Assembly (NCBI RefSeq): GCF_001580455.1
Contig: NZ_CP010951.1
Location: 992,001-1,056,000, forward strand
Direction: 5' to 3'
Length of the DNA stretch: 64,000 bases
Origin: Ramlibacter tataouinensis
GTDB taxonomy: Bacteria > Pseudomonadota > Gammaproteobacteria > Burkholderiales > Burkholderiaceae_C
The translations under genes were made by a program, and so were the position numbers. This document shows positions 63,775 to 64,000 of this stretch, piece after piece (the first letter of the stretch is position 1; every line of letters starts with the position of its first letter). The notes under the pieces are model-generated. The model was not told where the DNA came from. It made no database searches and worked only from the letters and a program-made list of their open reading frames with translations.

Positions 63775-64000
63775 TGAGCGTACGGTTCTCGCGGGGGGCG
63801 GCCGCGCTGCTCGCCCTGCATGCGGCGCTGGCGTGGGCCGAGGGGCCGCCGCAAGACGAGTTCGCGTGGCGCGCGCCCTTGCAGGCGCCGGCCGGCGCCA
63901 GCCTGGTGCGCGTCGAGCTGCCCGCCCAGGCGCTGGCCCGGCTCCAGAGCGTCGATGCGCGCGATGTGCGCGTGTTCAACGCCGCCGGGGAGGCCGTGCC
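63771..64000 (+). CDS. DUF3999 family protein, N-terminal part (cut by window edge)
   Basis: About 76 residues are visible: a signal peptide ending near LAWA, then EFAWRAPLQAPAGASLVRVE and DVRVFNAAGEAVP, the usual DUF3999 opening. The ATG overlaps the DUF2339 stop (ATGA), and the two families commonly pair, probably as one envelope system. Confidence 0.8.
   Translation, partial: MMSVRFSRGAAALLALHAALAWAEGPPQDEFAWRAPLQAPAGASLVRVELPAQALARLQSVDARDVRVFNAAGEAV

Overview
The window is GC-rich, densely packed bacterial chromosome. Gene content and protein style (many Bug/TctC solute-binding proteins, Urt/urease genes, DUF3079, NhaR beside TerC, DUF2339/DUF3999) point to Burkholderiales, most likely Comamonadaceae in the Ramlibacter/Variovorax range; that assignment is inference. 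I see no tRNA, rRNA, CRISPR array, transposase or phage gene. Both ends cut genes: malic enzyme on the left and a DUF3999 protein on the right.

Layout. 0-4.8 kb: malic enzyme, DUF3079, a glyoxalase-fold protein, a VWA membrane protein, an SGNH lipoprotein and a TruC-like pseudouridine synthase. 4.9-27.1 kb: a nitrogen-scavenging block. A BMP-type purine/nucleoside ABC transporter (minus) diverges from xdhAB (plus). After an acyltransferase and a small gene come ureD (plus), the inverted urtABCDE urea transporter (minus), then ureAB-ureC-ureEFG (plus) with two extra small genes. Matching sigma-54 promoters face both ways between urtA and ureA. Together these genes would import purines, oxidise them to urate, import urea and hydrolyse it; urate-to-urea enzymes are not in the window. 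27-38 kb: an orphan type IV pilin, a beta-ketoadipate-type CoA transferase with maleylacetate reductase, a LysR regulator divergent from an HMG-CoA-lyase/CaiB/Bug operon, and two secreted lipoproteins. 38-45.4 kb: an alpha/beta-hydrolase-LuxR fusion beside a perfect 28-bp palindrome, TerC/NhaR, a Tim44-domain protein, an amino-acid-binding protein and small genes. 45.4-51.2 kb: a five-gene peptide ABC transporter. 51.7-64 kb: an MFS (AmpG-like) transporter, a sugar dehydrogenase with a dihaem cytochrome c, a split indolepyruvate:ferredoxin oxidoreductase with a Bug protein and thioesterase, and DUF2339/DUF3999.

The most unusual content is three families of small repeats. (1) A 62-63 bp element lies at co-directional gene junctions in three operons: ureF/ureG, urtB/urtC, and three tandem copies between the peptide-transporter ATPase genes. 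Each unit starts on an ATGA-type or ATG junction, encodes a peptide beginning MSRPAAPKAHSTAARRAEV or a variant, and ends in a Shine-Dalgarno motif and the next ATG, so it looks like a mobile translational-coupling cassette. (2) A GC-rich palindromic element lies between urtD and urtE and also inside the coding frames of urtC and the indolepyruvate oxidoreductase, read in a similar frame each time. (3) A large structured inverted repeat occurs twice (about 16.1-16.3 kb and 51.3-51.5 kb) with a shared core whose central stem differs in sequence but keeps its pairing.
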